Source of the DNA: Streptomyces sp. HUAS MG91
Lineage (GTDB): Bacteria > Actinomycetota > Actinomycetes > Streptomycetales > Streptomycetaceae
Assembly (NCBI RefSeq): GCF_040529335.1
Contig: NZ_CP159534.1
Coordinates: forward strand, 992,001 to 1,056,000
DNA length: 64,000 nt
Direction: 5' to 3'
Made by a program: the position numbers and the translations under genes. Within the stretch, counting starts at the first letter, position 1, and the number at the start of each line of letters is the position of its first letter. The notes below the pieces were generated by a model. That model saw nothing but the letters and a program-made list of their open reading frames with translations, had not been told where the DNA came from and did no database searches. Below are positions 1-8,268 of this stretch, in pieces.

Positions 1-601
1 CGCGGGTCGTCGGCTGCCAGGTGATGTCGTGGGCGGGCGGCCGGACGTCGTCGCGGTCGCCGCGCGCGTCGAGGAAGCGGGCGCCGCCCGCGGTGTCGAG
101 TTCCCAGCGCAGGACGCGGATGTCGTCGGCCTTGTCGCCGGTCTGGAAGACGGCGAGCAACTTGCCGTCGACGAGGCGGAGTTCGAGGAGCCTGCTGTCG
201 CGGTAGTAGCGGAAGAGGGTGGCGAACTCGGCGCGGAACGCCGGGTCGTCGAGCAGTCCCGGCACGGCGTCCTCGGGCAGCCGCTCCAGGTCGCCGCCGG
301 GGCGGTGCAGGGTGAGGATGTCGCCGACGCCGGGCGGCTCGGTGCCGAGCACGTCGCGCAGGCCGACGAGGAGGACGCCGCCGACGGCGGCGATGTCCCG
401 GGCCAGGCGCGGGGCATCGGTGCGAAGGGCGGCGCTGCCGGTGAGCGTCAGCTCCGTGGAGCCGAACGCGGTGCCGCGCCGGTCGTTCAGCGCGCCCGCG
501 CGGGACGCCAGTTCGCGGGCCTGCGCCGCGAGCCGGTCGCGCAGCACCTCGTACGTGCCCGCGTCGGGGCCGTCGGCCGCCCGGGCCGTGCCGGTCTCCA
601 T
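1..601 (-). CDS. DNA repair ATPase, N-terminal part (runs off left edge)
   Basis: Only the first 200 residues are in the window; the frame stays open to base 1. It starts with METGTARAADGP followed by a helical stretch (YEVLRDRLAAQARELASRAG) and a beta-rich region with RYYRDSRLLELRLVDGKLLAV. From memory of the family this matches the start of the very large (about 1600 residues) actinobacterial proteins annotated as DNA repair ATPase, which carry an AAA-type ATPase domain further on; that domain lies outside the window. The gene lies 96 bp downstream of, and in the same direction as, the flotillin gene, so the two probably form one unit, with a strong hairpin at 650-686 between them. The role in DNA repair is an annotation tradition, not something visible here. 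Confidence 0.75.
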   Translation of the reverse strand, partial: METGTARAADGPDAGTYEVLRDRLAAQARELASRAGALNDRRGTAFGSTELTLTGSAALRTDAPRLARDIAAVGGVLLVGLRDVLGTEPPGVGDILTLHRPGGDLERLPEDAVPGLLDDPAFRAEFATLFRYYRDSRLLELRLVDGKLLAVFQTGDKADDIRVLRWELDTAGGARFLDARGDRDDVRPPAHDITWQPTTR

Positions 602-649
602 GCGTGGCGTCCTTTCCTGCGTGATGCACGCTCAGTTCGAGTGTGGTGC

Positions 650-686
650 GGCCGGGACCGCCGACCCCCGTACGGCGGCCCCGGCC
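650..686. terminator. Strong hairpin between flotillin and DNA repair ATPase genes
   Basis: A 14-bp inverted repeat with one mismatch (650-663 against 673-686) and a 9-base loop sits just after the flotillin stop codon. It has no T-tract. It may act as a partial terminator or as an mRNA processing site that sets different levels for the two genes. Confidence 0.5.
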
Positions 687-697
687 GGTCTGTGCGG

Positions 698-2776
698 TCA
701 GGCGTGGTGCACGCCGTTCAGCTTGCCGAGCGGCAGATCGGCCACGCCCAACTGGCTCGCCTTGTCGAGGAGTTCGCGGAGCTGTCCGGACTGCTCGCCG
801 CCGTCGCGCATCATCTTCATCAGCAGCGCGGAGACGGTGAGGTTCTGCACGTCGGCCGTGGAGACGGAGCCGAGGATCTTCGACAGGTCGTCGGTGAAGC
901 TCGACGAGCCGTCCAGCCACGGCTTGGCGAGGGCCTGCGCGGTGTCGGAGTGCTGGACGAAGGAGTCGATGCCCTTGCCGAGCGCGATCGAGGACATCAG
1001 CCGGTCGAAGAAGACGGACTCGCCGCCCACGATGCTGATGTCGGCGCTCTCCAGGCCGGTGGCGAGGACGGTGGCCTGCGCCTCGGCGACCTGCCGCTGC
1101 ACGTCGATCCCGGCGAGCCGGATCTCCTTCTCGGCCTGGAGCCGCAGGCGGTACTCCTCGTGGCCGCGCGAGGCGTCGTCGAGGGCGGCCATGGCGGCGG
1201 CCTTCTCGTTGATGCCCTCGGCCTCGGCCTTCAGCTTGGCGGAGATGGCCTCGGCCTCGGCGAGGGCCTTGGCCCGGCCGCCCTCCGCCTCCGCGAGGGC
1301 CTTGGCCCTGCCTCCCTCGGCCTCCGCACGCAGCCGCGCCCCGGTCGCCTCGGCCTCCGCGCGCCCGGCCTTCTCGATGACGTCGGCCTCCTGCTCGCGC
1401 ACCTGGACGTCGGCGAGACCGGCGGCGGCCGCCTCGGCCTGGATGCCCGCGGCCAGCTTGACCTTGGCCTGCGCCTGGAGGTCGGCGGACTTCAGCTCGG
1501 CCTCGGCGAGGGTGAGCCGTTCGGCGGCGCGGTGCGTGGCGGCCTGCTCGGCGGCCTCCGCGGCCTTGATGTCCTTGACCAGCTTCTCCTGCGCCTCGGC
1601 CTCGGCGGCGATGACGACGGCCTGCCGGTCGCGCTCGGCCGACTCGATCGCGCGGAGCTTCTTGATGGACTCCTCCTGCTCGGCGACCGTGCGGTCGACG
1701 GCGACGCGCTCGCGGATGACCTCGGCGATCTCCCGCTTCTCCGCCTCGACCTCCTTCTCGGCGGCGATCTTCGTCAGCTGCGTCTCGCGCTCGCGGGCGA
1801 TGACCTCCAGGAGGCGGTCCTTCTCGATGCGCTCGTTCTCGACGGCGATGACCCGCTCGCGGTTCTTCTGCGCGACGGCGACCTCGCGGGCCTGGTTCTC
1901 GCGCTGCACGCCGAGCTTCTCCTCGGTGGCGAGGAAGGCCCCCTGGGCGCGCAGCCGCTCCTCCTCGACCACCCGCGCGGTCTCGGCCTCCTCGCGGGCC
2001 CGCACGGTGTCGATCTCCCGCTTCTGCTTGATCTCGGCGTCGGCCTGGCGGCGCTCCAGTTCGAGGATGGTCTCCCGGGCGTCGACGTTCTGCCGGGTGA
2101 TCTCCTTCTCCTCGGTGCGCTGGAACTCGTTGGTCTTGACGTGCTCGATCGCCGTCAGCTCGGTGATCTTGCGGATGCCCTGGGCGTCGAGGACGTTGTG
2201 CGGGTCGAGCTGGCTGAGCGGCGTCTGCTCCAGGTAGTCGATCGCCGCGTCCTCGAGGTGGTAGCCGCTCAGGTCGACCCCGATGACCTCGATGATCTTG
2301 AAGCGGAGTTCCTCGCGCTTGGTGTAGAGGTCGGTGAAGTCCATGCCCTTGCCGACGGTCTTGAGCGCCTCGGAGAACTTCGCGTGGAACAGCTCCTGGA
2401 GCGTCTTCACGTCACTGGCACGCGCGGTGCCGACCGACTGGGCGACCCGGATGACGTCGTCGACGGTCTTGTTCACCTTCACGAAGAACGAGATCCGGAT
2501 GTCGGCGCGGATGTTGTCCCGGCAGATCAGGCCGTCGCGGCCGGTCCTGGTGATCTCGATGACCTTCACCGAGATGTCCATGACCTCGGCCTTGTGCAGG
2601 ACGGGCAGCACGACCTGCCCGGTGAAGGTGACGTCCACCTTGCGCATCCTGGAGACGATGAGCGCCTTGCCCTGCTCCACCTTGCGGAACAGTCTGGTGA
2701 ACACCAGCAGCAGGACGACGAGGACGATCAGGACAGCGACGACGGACACGCCGATGCCCATGGTGGTGGCATCCAT
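698..2776 (-). CDS. Flotillin-like SPFH/band 7 membrane protein
   Basis: 692 residues. An N-terminal hydrophobic segment (about residues 8-30, VSVVAVLIVLVVLLLVF) is followed by an SPFH/band 7 domain (about 35-300). A long, charged Ala/Glu/Lys-rich coiled coil follows (about 230-560), then a compact C-terminal region. This is the flotillin/YuaF-partner layout: a membrane-anchored oligomeric scaffold. I chose the ATG at 2776 because AAAGGA lies 7 bases upstream, and because the longer frame adds an unlikely Arg-rich extension. Residues near 490-515 carry two copies of an 11-residue unit, AEAEGGRAKAL, encoded by a 33-bp tandem repeat. The DNA repair ATPase gene follows on the same strand. Confidence 0.9.
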   Translation of the reverse strand: MDATTMGIGVSVVAVLIVLVVLLLVFTRLFRKVEQGKALIVSRMRKVDVTFTGQVVLPVLHKAEVMDISVKVIEITRTGRDGLICRDNIRADIRISFFVKVNKTVDDVIRVAQSVGTARASDVKTLQELFHAKFSEALKTVGKGMDFTDLYTKREELRFKIIEVIGVDLSGYHLEDAAIDYLEQTPLSQLDPHNVLDAQGIRKITELTAIEHVKTNEFQRTEEKEITRQNVDARETILELERRQADAEIKQKREIDTVRAREEAETARVVEEERLRAQGAFLATEEKLGVQRENQAREVAVAQKNRERVIAVENERIEKDRLLEVIARERETQLTKIAAEKEVEAEKREIAEVIRERVAVDRTVAEQEESIKKLRAIESAERDRQAVVIAAEAEAQEKLVKDIKAAEAAEQAATHRAAERLTLAEAELKSADLQAQAKVKLAAGIQAEAAAAGLADVQVREQEADVIEKAGRAEAEATGARLRAEAEGGRAKALAEAEGGRAKALAEAEAISAKLKAEAEGINEKAAAMAALDDASRGHEEYRLRLQAEKEIRLAGIDVQRQVAEAQATVLATGLESADISIVGGESVFFDRLMSSIALGKGIDSFVQHSDTAQALAKPWLDGSSSFTDDLSKILGSVSTADVQNLTVSALLMKMMRDGGEQSGQLRELLDKASQLGVADLPLGKLNGVHHA

Positions 2777-3218
2777 GGTGGAATCCTTTGGATCCGGGGG
2801 CCGACGGCACCCCGAGAAGAAGATGAGAGAACGCGGTCGGAGGCGGCCGTGCCGCACACCCTGCCGGCGCCCGGAACCGCTTACGCGGAGACCGGGTGAG
2901 TGATCGCGCCGGAGCCGTGCGACGACGGCCCCGGTTCATCGGGAGCGATGCGGTCCGTCGGGCGCGCCGCGCGCATACCCGCGTCCGCTCCGGAGCCGGC
3001 CGTGAGGAACTCCCCCATTCCTACGCCCCCTTCACCGCCGCGCTCGGCTCCGCCCCGGCGCCGGACCTCGTTTCCGAGGTGCGGCACCGGGGCCCGGCCC
3101 CCGTTTCTGCCGCGCTCATCCTGTCCCGGCACCGGCGTACGGCGCATTGCCGTGTTCCGGCAATCTTTACGCCTTCCTGATGCCGGGAAGTTGCACCGTT
3201 CAACCGGTGGAGCGGGCG
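2777..3218. other. 442-bp intergenic region
   Basis: I find no convincing gene here. A small inverted repeat at 3146-3164 (7-bp arms ATTGCCG/CGGCAAT, 5-base loop) lies about 55 bp past the stop of the upstream small gene and may be its terminator or an operator. The remainder should hold the flotillin promoter, but I see no clear -35/-10 pair. Confidence 0.4.
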
Positions 3219-3460
3219 TCAGGACAGATCGGTGCGGCCCAGCCAGGACGGCTTCACCGGGATGCCGTCCTCGTTGTGGCGCACGACCGGGTCGGGCCGG
3301 GGTGCCTCTTCCGGCCGCGGAGGCTCGGATTCCGGCACGGGCCCGGGCAGCGGCGCCGCCGAGTCCTCCATCAGCTCGGCCACGGTGAACCGCGAGCCGA
3401 ACGTCTGCCGGGGGCCTGCGGTCCCCGGTGCCGACGGTGGTCTCGACCACCAGCCCCCAT
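3219..3460 (-). pseudogene. Small conserved actinobacterial protein with a one-base shift at its start
   Basis: The frame ending at 3219 encodes a typical small protein: FTVAELMEDSAAPLPGPVPE, then a Pro/Glu-rich linker, then DPVVRHNEDGIPVKPSWLGR. This looks like a conserved Streptomyces hypothetical protein of about 80 residues. No ATG, GTG or TTG start is available close upstream in this frame. A good start (ATG at 3460, preceded by a GGGGGGAGAGG ribosome site) lies in a different frame. One extra base in the C5/G5 run at 3454-3458 would join that ATG to the coding frame. The cause is either a homopolymer sequencing error or a real inactivating deletion. Function unknown. Confidence 0.55.
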
Positions 3461-3535
3461 GTCGCCGTCCGTGCCTCTCCCCCCGCTCGTTCGCCGTGTG
3501 TCCGGCCGCCGCGGACGCGCTCGTCCGGCCCGCCC

Positions 3536-3579
3536 AGGGCCTGTCCCGTGCCCGGGACAGGATCCGCCGGACAGGCCCT
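3536..3579 (-). terminator. Hairpin at the 3' end of the DinB/isomerase gene
   Basis: A perfect 11-bp inverted repeat (AGGGCCTGTCC at 3536-3546, GGACAGGCCCT at 3569-3579) overlaps the stop codon of the next gene. A nested CCTGTCC/GGGACAGG stem lies inside. It is a good intrinsic terminator candidate, without a T-run, as is usual in Streptomyces. Confidence 0.65.
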
Positions 3580-4234
3580 AACCGAGCATCACCGGGAGCC
3601 GGTCCGCCACCTCGCCCAGCGCCGCCCGCTGCGCCTCGTCCGGCGCGCGCCGCCCGGTGCCGAGCAGCAGCGCGTCGGTGTCGGAGAACGCGGCGGGCAG
3701 CGGCGCTCCGGCGATCGCCTCCAGCAACTGCCGCGCCCTGGCGAGTCCTTCGGCGCACGGCCGGGGCGCGTCGGGCAGGCCGGCGACGAGGTCGAGGTGG
3801 TGCAGCGTCCACTCCAGCACGTACGCGCCGAGGTAGTCGCCCGCGGTCAGCACCTCGTCGCGGGTGCCGACCGGCAGCGCCGGGTCCACGAGCCGCGCGG
3901 CGCGCCCGGCGGCGGAGCCGACGTCGTCGAGGTGGAACCTGAGCAGGCCCGGGTCCTCGTAGGCGGCGGCGAGCCGGACCGTGAGCGCGGCGAGGGGATC
4001 GTCCTCTCCCGGCCGGTGGTCGTCGATGGTCCAGTAGGTCACCGCGTCCCGGGTCGGTGCGGTGTCCGCGGGGGTGACCAGGGTGATCAGTACGTCCTGC
4101 GCGTCGATGACGAGGTGGCAGACCAGGTCGCGGACGAGCCAGCCGGCGCAGCCGGACGGCCGCGCGAAGTCCTCGTCCGCCAGGTCCCCGACCGCCGCGA
4201 GCAGGTCCGCCCAGGTACGTGAGAAGAGATCCAC
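3578..4234 (-). CDS. Maleylpyruvate isomerase / DinB-like family protein
   Basis: 218 residues, starting at a GTG (4234). It has the N-terminal four-helix DinB-type layout of mycothiol-dependent maleylpyruvate isomerases: W..L...V..L....F..PS.CAGW.VRDLVCHL, in which His of CHL is a likely metal ligand. A later segment (YVLEWTLHHLDLV) supplies more metal-type histidines, and a short C-terminal SCP2-like part follows. Such enzymes use a bound metal and often mycothiol; the substrate here is unknown. It is transcribed away from the IclR gene, with 125 bp between the starts. Confidence 0.8.
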   Translation of the reverse strand: MDLFSRTWADLLAAVGDLADEDFARPSGCAGWLVRDLVCHLVIDAQDVLITLVTPADTAPTRDAVTYWTIDDHRPGEDDPLAALTVRLAAAYEDPGLLRFHLDDVGSAAGRAARLVDPALPVGTRDEVLTAGDYLGAYVLEWTLHHLDLVAGLPDAPRPCAEGLARARQLLEAIAGAPLPAAFSDTDALLLGTGRRAPDEAQRAALGEVADRLPVMLG

Positions 4235-4359
4235 GTCCGCACGCTACGCGGCCCGGCGCGCCGCCCGTCGGCGGTTTCCCGGATCGTCGCCGTCGGACGT
4301 AGGGTCGGCGCCAGGCAGCCCCCGTCGTGAGGCCCCGTCTGAAAGGCCGTGCCGCACCC

Positions 4360-5145
4360 ATGCCCACCAGCGCCTCCCCGGCCGTCGGCCGCGCCCTGGA
4401 CATCCTGCTCCACCTGTCCGGCAGGCCGGGCCCCGTGCGCGCTCCGGCGCTCGCCGCCGACCTGGGGATTCCGCGCTCCAGCGTCTATCACATCCTGACC
4501 GTGCTGGTGGACCGCGGATTCGTCACGTACATCCCGGAGGGCCAGCTCTACGGGCTCGGGGTCTCCGCCTTCGAGGTCGGCTCCGCCTATCTGCGACACG
4601 AGCCCCTGGAGCGGCTGGCCCGGCCGCTCGTGCGCACGCTCGCCCAGCAGCTGGGCCAGACCGTGCACCTCGGGGTGCTGCACGGGGCGGAGAGCGTCTA
4701 TCTGCTCAAGGAGCTGCCGTCGGCCTCGCACGCCCCGGAGCCCGCGCCGGATCTCGTCACCGACGTCGGCGTCCGGCTGCCCGCGCACCTCACGGCGAAC
4801 GGCCGCGCCCTGCTCGCCCACTCCTCGCCCGCCCAGGTCCGCGCGCTCTTCCCCTCGGGCCCGCTGATCACCCGTACGGGCCGGGGTCCGCGCACCCCGG
4901 CCGAGCTGCGGAGCGGCCTCGCCGTGGAGCGGGAGCGGGGCTGGTCGGAGGAGGTCGGTCTGGTGACCGAGGGGATGCGCTCGCTGGCGGTGCCCGCCTT
5001 CGACCACCTCGGGCAGCCCGCCGCCGCGCTGTCCACGACCTGGCGGCGGGCCGCGGGGCACCACTCGGTCGACGAGATCGTGGATCGGCTGCGGCGCGCG
5101 GCGGCCCGGCTCACCGCGGCGATGCTCGGTCACTCCCCCGCCTGA
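4360..5145 (+). CDS. IclR-family transcriptional regulator
   Basis: 261 residues from the ATG at 4360 (GAAAGG lies upstream; a GTG at 4327 in the same frame is possible). The N-terminal winged helix-turn-helix covers about residues 1-70 (ALDILLHLSGRPGPVRAPAL, IPRSSVYHILTVLVDRGFV). The IclR effector domain follows, ending with the usual GMRSLAVPAFDHLGQPAAAL segment. It precedes hutU by 175 bp on the same strand, so control of histidine degradation is possible, but this is inference from position only. Confidence 0.85.
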   Translation: MPTSASPAVGRALDILLHLSGRPGPVRAPALAADLGIPRSSVYHILTVLVDRGFVTYIPEGQLYGLGVSAFEVGSAYLRHEPLERLARPLVRTLAQQLGQTVHLGVLHGAESVYLLKELPSASHAPEPAPDLVTDVGVRLPAHLTANGRALLAHSSPAQVRALFPSGPLITRTGRGPRTPAELRSGLAVERERGWSEEVGLVTEGMRSLAVPAFDHLGQPAAALSTTWRRAAGHHSVDEIVDRLRRAAARLTAAMLGHSPA

Positions 5146-5319
5146 GCGCCGCGAGGGAAGCAGTCTCGGATCCGAGACATGTGCGCGGTCGTACTGGTCC
5201 GACTCCCCGCCGTCTTCTGTGATGGCAGAGCACGAGCCGTCCCCCGTCCGGGGCGGTGATCCACCCGTTCCCCGCCGGTGCCCCGTACCGTCGGGGACAC
5301 CGGCTCTCCTGGAGGACTC

Positions 5320-6987
5320 ATGACCGGCTCCGGCCCCCGTCCCGTAAGCGCCCCGCGCGGCACCGAGCTCAACACCCTGGGCTGGCAGCAGGAGGGCGCC
5401 CTGCGGATGCTCATGAACAACCTCGACGCCGAGGTGGCCGAGCACGCGGACAAGCTCGTCGTGTACGGCGGCACCGGCAAGGCGGCCCGCTCCTGGGACG
5501 CGTACGACGCGATCGTGCGCACCCTGAAGACGCTGAAGGACGACGAGACCCTGCTCGTCCAGTCGGGCAAGCCGGTCGGTGTGCTGCGGACCAACGAGTG
5601 GGCGCCGCGGGTGCTGCTCGCCAACTCCAACCTGGTGGGCGACTGGGCCAACTGGGAGGAGTTCCGCAAGCTGGAGGCCGAGGGCCTCACGATGTACGGC
5701 CAGATGACGGCCGGGTCGTGGATCTACATCGGTTCGCAGGGCATCGTCCAGGGCACGTACGAGACCTTCGGCGCCGTCGCCCGCAAGAAGTTCGACGGCA
5801 CCCTCGCCGGGACGATCACCCTGACCGCCGGTCTGGGCGGCATGGGCGGCGCCCAGCCGCTCGCCGTGACGATGAACGAGGGCGTCGCGATCTGCGTCGA
5901 CGTCGACGAGTCGCGCGTCGACCGCCGTATCGGCACCCGCTACCTGGACGTCAAGGCCGACAACCTCGACCACGCCCTGGAGCTGGCGGTCAAGGCCCGC
6001 GACGAGCGCCGCGGTCTGTCCATCGGCGTCGTCGGCAACGCGGCGGAGGTCTTCCCCGAGCTGCTGCGCCGGGGCGCACCGATCGACATCGTGACCGACC
6101 AGACCTCGGCCCACGACCCGCTCGCCTACCTCCCCGTCGGGATCTCGGTCGAGGACTGGGACAAGGAGCGCGAGGCGGACCCGGCCGGGTTCACCGAGAA
6201 GGCCAGGCAGTCGATGCGCCTGCACGTGGAGGCCATGGTCGGCTTCCTCGACCAGGGCAAGGAGGTCTTCGACTACGGCAACTCGATCCGCGACGAGGCC
6301 CGCAAGGCCGGTTACGACCGCGCCTTCGACTTCCCCGGCTTCGTGCCCGCGCACATCCGGCCGCTGTTCGAGGAGGGCCTCGGCCCCTTCCGCTGGGCCG
6401 CCCTGTCCGGCGACCCGGAGGACATCGCGAAGACGGACAAGGCGATCAAGGAGCTGTTCCCGGAGAACAAGCACCTGCACCGCTGGCTGGACATGGCCGC
6501 CGAGCGGATCTCCTTCGAGGGCCTGCCCGCTCGTATCTGCTGGCTGGGCTACGGCGAGCGCCACCTCGCGGGCCTGAAGTTCAACGAGATGGTGGCCTCC
6601 GGCGAGCTGTCCGCGCCGGTCGCCATCGGCCGCGACCACCTCGACTCGGGCTCGGTGGCGTCCCCGTACCGCGAGACCGAGGCCATGAAGGACGGCTCGG
6701 ACGCGATCGCCGACTGGCCGCTCCTGAACGCCCTGGTCAACACTGCCTCGGGCGCCTCCTGGGTCTCCCTGCACCACGGCGGCGGCGTCGGCATGGGCCG
6801 CTCCATCCACGCCGGTCAGGTGTGCGTGGCCGACGGCACCGAGCTGGCCGCCCGCAAGATCGAGCGTGTCCTCACCAACGACCCGGCGATGGGTGTCATC
6901 CGGCACGTCGACGCCGGTTACGAGCACGCGGCCGAGGTCGCCGACGAGCGCGGGGTGCGCGTGCCGATGCGCGAGGGCGACAAGTAG
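5320..6987 (+). CDS. hutU: Urocanate hydratase (urocanase)
   Basis: 555 residues, the normal length. It converts urocanate to 4-imidazolone-5-propionate with tightly bound NAD+, the second step of histidine breakdown. The protein is alignable end to end with Hut[13 protein letters not shown] near the N-terminus, the nucleotide-binding region [20 protein letters not shown], and the conserved Cys segment [11 protein letters not shown] near residue 400. The start at 5320 has GGAGG 5 bases upstream. The other hut genes are not in the window, so this gene is separate, as is common in Streptomyces. Confidence 0.97.
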   Translation: MTGSGPRPVSAPRGTELNTLGWQQEGALRMLMNNLDAEVAEHADKLVVYGGTGKAARSWDAYDAIVRTLKTLKDDETLLVQSGKPVGVLRTNEWAPRVLLANSNLVGDWANWEEFRKLEAEGLTMYGQMTAGSWIYIGSQGIVQGTYETFGAVARKKFDGTLAGTITLTAGLGGMGGAQPLAVTMNEGVAICVDVDESRVDRRIGTRYLDVKADNLDHALELAVKARDERRGLSIGVVGNAAEVFPELLRRGAPIDIVTDQTSAHDPLAYLPVGISVEDWDKEREADPAGFTEKARQSMRLHVEAMVGFLDQGKEVFDYGNSIRDEARKAGYDRAFDFPGFVPAHIRPLFEEGLGPFRWAALSGDPEDIAKTDKAIKELFPENKHLHRWLDMAAERISFEGLPARICWLGYGERHLAGLKFNEMVASGELSAPVAIGRDHLDSGSVASPYRETEAMKDGSDAIADWPLLNALVNTASGASWVSLHHGGGVGMGRSIHAGQVCVADGTELAARKIERVLTNDPAMGVIRHVDAGYEHAAEVADERGVRVPMREGDK

Positions 6988-7088
6988 TACCTGCTCAGCG
7001 GGGCAGGGGGCGGGCCGTTCCGGCACGGCGGGTGGCACAGTGGAGAGATCGCACTGGACATCCCCGGAGACCTGGAGGCCCGCCCCAC

Positions 7089-7748
7089 ATGCGTCTGATC
7101 CTCATCCGCCACGGCCAGACCCCGTCCAACCTCAAGCATCTTCTGGACACCGCGGTGCCCGGCCCCGGCCTCACCCCGCTCGGGCAGGAGCAGGCCGCCG
7201 CGCTGCCCGAGGCCCTGGCGGGCGAGGAGATCGACGCGCTGTACGTCTCGACGCTGCTGCGCACCCAGCTCACCGCCGCGCCGCTGGCCGAGGCCCGGGG
7301 CCTGGAGCCCGTGGTGCGCGAGGGGCTGCGGGAGCTGATCGCCGGTGACCTGGAGATGCGCGGCGACGACGAGGCCGCGGACATCTACATGACGACCGCG
7401 TTCGCCTGGGCGGACGGTGACGTCGAGCGGCGGATTCCGGGCGCGGAGAACGGCATCGAGGCCCTCGGACGTTTCGACGCCGTCGTCGCCGAGGCGGCCG
7501 GGTCCGGGGCACGGACGGTGGCGATGGTCAGCCACGGCGCGGCCATCCGCACCTGGGTCGCGGCCCGCGCCGAGAACATCGACGTCGCGCACTCGGCGTC
7601 CCACCCGCTCTCCAACACCGGCGTCGTCGTCCTCGACGGCTCGCCGGAGACCGGCTGGCGGTGCGTGCTGTGGGAGGGCGAGCCGCTCGGCCCGGCCGAC
7701 CCCGCCCCGGACGCCGACGGCCCGACGGGCGCCGCCTTCACCGCCTGA
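7089..7748 (+). CDS. Histidine phosphatase family protein
   Basis: 219 residues. The N-terminal LILIRHGQTPSN carries the phospho-accepting His of the phosphoglycerate mutase-like superfamily. The second catalytic His is in VAMVSHGAAIRTW, and the general acid Glu is probably in LRELIAGDLEMR. It is a cytosolic phosphatase of unknown substrate. It starts 101 bp after hutU, close enough for read-through, but the two share no obvious function. Confidence 0.9.
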   Translation: MRLILIRHGQTPSNLKHLLDTAVPGPGLTPLGQEQAAALPEALAGEEIDALYVSTLLRTQLTAAPLAEARGLEPVVREGLRELIAGDLEMRGDDEAADIYMTTAFAWADGDVERRIPGAENGIEALGRFDAVVAEAAGSGARTVAMVSHGAAIRTWVAARAENIDVAHSASHPLSNTGVVVLDGSPETGWRCVLWEGEPLGPADPAPDADGPTGAAFTA

Positions 7749-7869
7749 AGCACCCTTGTCCGGTCGCGCATACCGTTGGCGCATAAGGGAGTTGACCGGC
7801 CGTCAGAGGATGTGCACTCCCGCCGTTCAAGTGGCGGGCGCGGGGTCGCGCACAGTAGAACTGGGCCCC

Positions 7870-8199
7870 ATGTCTGACCAGAGGACCGGTCCGCGGTGGG
7901 GTTGCGCGCCGCCGCGGGACCAGGAGATCAGTGCCGGCTACCGGCGGCGGGCCACCCTTCTCACGCGGTTCGCGCTCACCGTCGGGGGTGTCATGACCGT
8001 CGCCGCCGTGACCAGCCTCGTGCTCGTCTCGCAGGCCGACACGGTGACGGGCGGCGGGTCCGGCGCCTACGGCTGTCTCGCCCTCTTCCTCTGGTTCGGG
8101 ATCCTGGCCGCGGCGCCGGTCCTGGTGGCGGTCGCCGTCCCCGCCGCCGTCATGACGCGGCGCGTGCGCCGGAGCGAGGCGGCGGGGACCGGCGGCTAG
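7870..8199 (+). CDS. Small two-helix membrane protein, hypothetical
   Basis: 109 residues. Two hydrophobic segments are visible (about residues 33-52, ALTVGGVMTVAAVTSLVLVS, and 66-95, CLALFLWFGILAAAPVLVAV), followed by a basic end. The ATG at 7870 is chosen because the longer upstream frame overlaps the phosphatase gene. No family recognised. The coding region stops just before the 17-bp repeats at 8201. Confidence 0.6.
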   Translation: MSDQRTGPRWGCAPPRDQEISAGYRRRATLLTRFALTVGGVMTVAAVTSLVLVSQADTVTGGGSGAYGCLALFLWFGILAAAPVLVAVAVPAAVMTRRVRRSEAAGTGG

Positions 8200-8200
8200 A

Positions 8201-8268
8201 GCCTCTTCACGCCGTCAGCCTCTTCACGCCGTCAGCCTCTTCACACCGTCAGCCCCGTCACTTCGTCA
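8201..8268. repeat. 17-bp tandem repeats at the chitinase 3' end
   Basis: Three near-identical 17-bp units (8201-8217, 8218-8234, 8235-8251; GCCTCTTCACGCCGTCA with one change in the third) and a fourth, more diverged unit (8252-8268) that overlaps the chitinase stop codon. Read on the minus strand, the unit resembles the last codons of the chitinase gene, so the array seems to have grown out of its 3' end. Confidence 0.85.

Noticed and set aside
29..2899. Very long plus-strand frame across the flotillin region
   Set aside because: It mirrors the real minus-strand gene; the product is a Leu/Gly/Asp-rich string without any domain, and the minus frame has clear SPFH and coiled-coil features.
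4087..7038. 983-residue minus-strand frame over the IclR and hutU genes
   Set aside because: It is an antisense artefact of high-G+C codons; hutU and IclR are certain on the plus strand.
7749..7869. CCGCC/GGCGG inverted repeat before the small membrane protein
   Set aside because: Short arms that are expected by chance in this base composition.
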